Assembly: GCA_027405735.1 (NCBI GenBank) | Contig: JAPEHQ010000001.1 | Span: 6,386,001-6,450,000, forward strand | DNA length: 64,000 nt | Reading direction: 5' to 3' | Origin: Mucor racemosus | Taxonomy: Eukaryota; Mucoromycota; Mucoromycetes; Mucorales; Mucoraceae | Shown here: piece after piece, positions 60,777 through 64,000 of the stretch | Layout: each line of letters begins with the position of its first letter | Numbering within the stretch: the first letter of the stretch is position 1 | Translations under genes and position numbers: made by a program | Notes under the pieces: model-generated | The model's database searches: none | What the model was told of the DNA's origin: nothing | What the model saw: the letters and a program-made list of their open reading frames with translations, nothing else

Positions 60777-62617
60777 CTATTTTTTAGAGATGGCCTCCAA
60801 CAATAATTTTGAGCCAGAATTAGTCTTGGCTGCTTCCTCAATCTCTTTTTTATGAGATTTAAGCTCTTTCTTGACCTCCTTCTTGGTGGCAGGTTCTTCA
60901 GCAAGAGCAAGAACAATGTAACTACCATGAGTAGTGGCAAAATGACCAAGATTAGGCTTCATCACTTCGAGAAGCTTGGGTGCAAATTCAAGAGGTTCCA
61001 CAGCCTTGTCATTTTCACTTTCTGCAGTATCTGCCTTGATCATGGCCTTGACAATACGATTAGCAAAACGATCTTCAATGATGTGATTTTCCTTTTCAAT
61101 GTTTTCATCAGCTAAAGCCAAGATAGCATCAATGGCAGCGGATTTATCACCAACAGCATGAAGCATAATTTCTTGAACTACTTGAGAAGAGAGTTTCTCT
61201 CTCATAAGAATAGCAGCATTTTCTGTAACTAATTTAATCAATTGAGGGGAAGTAGCCTTCAAGATTTCTTGAGCTCTAATCTCGGGTTCCTTCTTACTAA
61301 CACGAATTTGATCACCTTCCTTTAAGAGTTGGACAGTTTCAGGGGATAAATATCTAGTATTTCTGCCAGCCAAGATGTACATGAAGAAACGACGACCAAA
61401 TTTATCAGCAAATAATTCTGTAGCATGCTTACTTAATTCACCGAGAACAGCTTTAGAAACCAAGACGGTATCATCAGTAACATCCAATAAACGGAGCAAC
61501 ACCAAATAACCATATTCATCAGAAGCAATCTTAACCAAGAAAGGCTTGAATGCCTTGATAATATTCTTACGATCCTTAGGGGCAGCAATAGAAAGACAAA
61601 TCATAGCAACCCAGGCACCCTCACGTGTGTGCACAATTTCCTGAAGGGATTCCTTGAGGTGACCCATCATCTCCTCACGCCCCTTATCATCAGCCAATGT
61701 CATGTATTGATATAAAGCCTTGTGAACAATACTGTTAGTAATGGTACCCTTATCCAAACAACCTTTAAGCATCTCAGACATGTATCTTAAAACGGGCTCC
61801 TTCTTCTCAGGGAAAGATGTCAACAAATCTTCGAGTGTCTTGGCTCCACCACCATTACTAAATAATGTCATTTCAGGGCCATAAAATTCGGCAAGCAACT
61901 CATGTCTTTGAGCAGCATTGGCATATTGAGAATAGAAAGTTTCAATAACAGAAGAAGCTTCCTTGTGGCGGATCAATTTACGAACATGAGATCTGAATTC
62001 AACCAAAATAGCATCTCTTTGCTTGTGGCTATATAATAATCAATCGCATGTACTATTTACTGCTTAAATATAAAACTTACCAGTATTCAATTGCCTTTAT
62101 AACGATAAATTTACCATACATGGACTTGGATAATTCAACATATTTACGCTTGAGTTCTTCAGCAATTTGATTTCTTTGCTCGGCATTACCCTTCTTGAGA
62201 CATGTTTGAATCATACGAGAAGCATCATGCTTGAAAATAACCTAAAAACAACAAATTTGCATACATGAGTTTTACATTTAAATAACAAAAACAAACAAAT
62301 CAATCATTTACATCTTGAACTTTGCCACCAATGATATTCATCATTTTAGCCATCAAATTCTTTTGTTCATCACGGCTAATATCTCCACGACGAAGTTGTT
62401 CCCAGACCTTCTTTGCTTGAACAATCATTTCGAAATTCTTATCATGAGACTTACGTTCCCAACGAGTAGATTTTTGTTCATTACGAGAATCTAAACAAAA
62501 CGAAAAATGTCAGATGGAAAGATATTGAATTATTGGATGCCATTAGTTACCAATCTTTGATTTCTTGTTAAATGTGGGCTCATGCTCAGCATTTCTCTTT
62601 TCTCCAATAGCAGACAT
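60777..62617 (-). CDS. PUF6: Pumilio-repeat RNA-binding protein with CPL domain (Puf6/PUM3-like)
   Basis: Four minus-strand exons (62617-62551, 62490-62312, 62241-62081, 62028-60777) give 552 residues. A short basic N-terminus is followed by degenerate Puf repeats. Examples are DASRMIQTCLKKGNAEQRNQ, MYGKFIVIKAIEYC, HKEASSVIETFYSQYANAAQ, TREGAWVAMICLSIAAPKDR and DEYGYLVLLRLLDVTDDTVL. The C-terminal half is the CPL domain (FGRRFFMYILAGRNTRYLSP onward) ending in THGSYIVLALAEE and SGSKLLLEAI. Puf6/PUM3 proteins are nucleolar, bind structured RNA non-specifically, and act in 60S subunit assembly; yeast Puf6 also represses ASH1 mRNA. Start Met gives MSAIGEKRNAEHEPTFNKKS. The gene is divergent from polymerase epsilon. 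Confidence 0.95.
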
Positions 62618-62905
62618 AATGATTTAGGTATGAATATAAAGTATTATGGAATCAACAAAGTTTTTTTTCTGTTTTTTTATTCGAAAATCAATGAAAGAAT
62701 ATCAAGGGTAAACTGTCACCATCAAGCCACTATATCATGGGCTTCTTTCAAGCAAAGAGGACCTGAATTGGGGGAGAGGCGGACATGTTAATGAGACATT
62801 CACGAAACATCGCGAGTATCTTTGACCGGACCTGGTGAATTTGGATAAAGAAAAAAGTTTTGAACTGCAACGCGTTTACCTCTCCTGTATCTTACAATAT
62901 CAATC
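62618..62905. promoter_or_regulatory. Bidirectional promoter, Puf6-like / POL2
   Basis: Only 288 bp separate the two ATGs. It is GC-richer than other spacers around 62750-62830 (GGGGGAGAGGCGGACATG). Motifs were not resolved. Confidence 0.5.
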
Positions 62906-64000
62906 ATGGCCACTAAACCCGAGTTTGGTGTTTCTTCCTCTAAATTTAATAATAATAAAAGGGGTAGAGGTGGTGGACACTCAATGGGTTCAACCCGAGC
63001 AACAACATCCTTTAAACAATTTGGTTTGCCTAAGAATGGAGGCTCTAATGACCAGTCAAATGTTGATCAACGTTTTGAAGATGTTGCTGTATTAGATTCT
63101 CTTGAAACTAGATTTGGATTTGATCGTTATCAAGAGGGCCCTGAGAGATTGGGTTGGTTGTTGAACATGCATGAGGTATGTTTCTATATTTGAATACTGA
63201 ATGCAATTCACTTTTTTTTAAAAACAATATTTCAATAGACACTTATTAAAGATTCAGATTGGCCAACTGGTAGATCAGGTGTGGATTACTATTTCATTAA
63301 TGATAATGGAGAAACATTTAAAACTACATTATTATTTAGTCCATATTTCTTTATTGGTTGCAAGGTAATTTGAACGACAATGATTACGAAAAGAGAGAAA
63401 AAACAGGGCATTTACATCTACCTTATAGCCAGGAACAGAAGGCGAAGTAGAAGATTATTTACATAGACGATTTGAGGATGTTATCGAAAAAATGAAGCGA
63501 GTAAAGAAAGAAGATTTGAAACAAGTAAACATTTATTTAATTTTATGATCTGTCAAAATTTTGGTTTCCATAACAACTAATTTTTGTTATTTAGCCCAAC
63601 CATTTGATTGGTAATACCCGTACATATATTCAATTAAGCTTTAGAAATCAATCCGATATGTATTCTGTCAGAAAGGTATTGATGCCGATTGCAAAAAAAA
63701 ATCAAGAAAAAGCAAATACGTTAGATACATACGCAGAAGTTATCAAGTACGTAATAGATTTTGAGTTGAAAGGATGAAAATCTAACTTTGAAACAATAGT
63801 GCTGCCAACAACATTGGATACGAAAATGAATCGCACTTTGCAGCAATGTCATCACGTAAATCATCAGAAGAAACTTTGGAGTATGTAATGGATATTAGAG
63901 AATACGATGTACCTTATTATGTTCGTGTAGCTATGGATTTGGGTAAATTAAAATTCTTCAAAGATGTCAAATGTCAAAATTTAATAATATAAATTTAGAC
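62906..64000 (+). CDS. POL2: DNA polymerase epsilon catalytic subunit, N-terminal part (partial)
   Basis: Exons 62906-63175, 63239-63364, 63429-63524, 63595-63746, 63800-63942 and 63999 onward give 263 residues before the window ends. The protein has a basic Gly/Arg/Asn-rich start, then RFGFDRYQEGPERLGWLLNM, SGVDYYFINDNGETFKTTLL, SPYFFIGCKPGTEGEVEDYL, TYIQLSFRNQSDMYSVRKVL, and VMDIREYDVPYYVRVAMDLG. These are the conserved N-terminal domain of Pol2, before the exonuclease motifs, which must lie beyond 64000. Pol epsilon synthesises the leading strand. All five introns are GT..AG and phase-consistent; the last acceptor is at 63997-63998. Confidence 0.96.

Overview
The window looks like nuclear DNA from an early-diverging filamentous fungus, most likely a Mucoromycota (Mucorales-type) species. 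It is very AT-rich. Genes are split by many short introns (about 50-190 nt, GT..AG). The proteins read as fungal: a Doa10-type ERAD ligase, an Ert1/AcuK-like zinc-cluster factor, a membrane-anchored GH9 protein, an MIF homologue and a Puf6-like protein. A chromodomain Ty3/gypsy retrotransposon and a decayed Fanzor/TnpB-like fragment also fit such a genome. Species assignment is inference. All gene models come from reading exons and splice sites by eye, and most junctions keep frame exactly.

Layout. 1-7.8 kb: the 3' end of a thioredoxin-like DUF255 protein gene; ribosomal protein L30e (minus) with a structured intron; a Fanzor/TnpB-like remnant; mitochondrial EF-Ts; a small cytochrome c oxidase VIIa-type subunit (minus); ribosomal protein L23a/uL23. 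8.5-13 kb: a TBC Rab-GAP (Gyp5/EVI5-like) and the large subunit of DNA primase. 13.9-25.4 kb: an accessory island. Two inverted 1,106-bp arms flank about 3.1 kb holding a decayed gag-like gene, and the left arm is split by an apparently intact chromovirus with 245-bp LTRs and a 5-bp target duplication. A solo LTR of the same family lies at 26.7 kb. 28.2-30.1 kb: one copy of an unrecognised ~2 kb dispersed repeat, with further copies at about 45-47.9 kb and 55.7-58.1 kb and a weaker one at 39 kb.

31-44 kb: a RhoGEF (minus) divergent from the Doa10/MARCH6 E3 ligase, an MIF-family protein, a secreted double-psi beta-barrel protein with a lysine/threonine repeat, and an Ert1-like Zn2Cys6 factor (minus). 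48-64 kb: a GH9 protein (minus), glycerol kinase, an oxysterol-binding protein (minus), a Puf6/PUM3-type RNA-binding protein (minus), and the 5' part of DNA polymerase epsilon, which leaves the window.

The host genes are mostly ordinary housekeeping genes with no operon-like logic: replication (primase, Pol epsilon), translation (L30, L23, EF-Ts, Puf6), membrane traffic and quality control (TBC-GAP, OSBP, Doa10, RhoGEF), and carbon metabolism (glycerol kinase, Ert1-like factor, GH9). The least explained parts are the long palindromic island, the dispersed repeat family, the possible crossing pairings in the L30 intron, and the GH9 protein with an altered catalytic-base motif.
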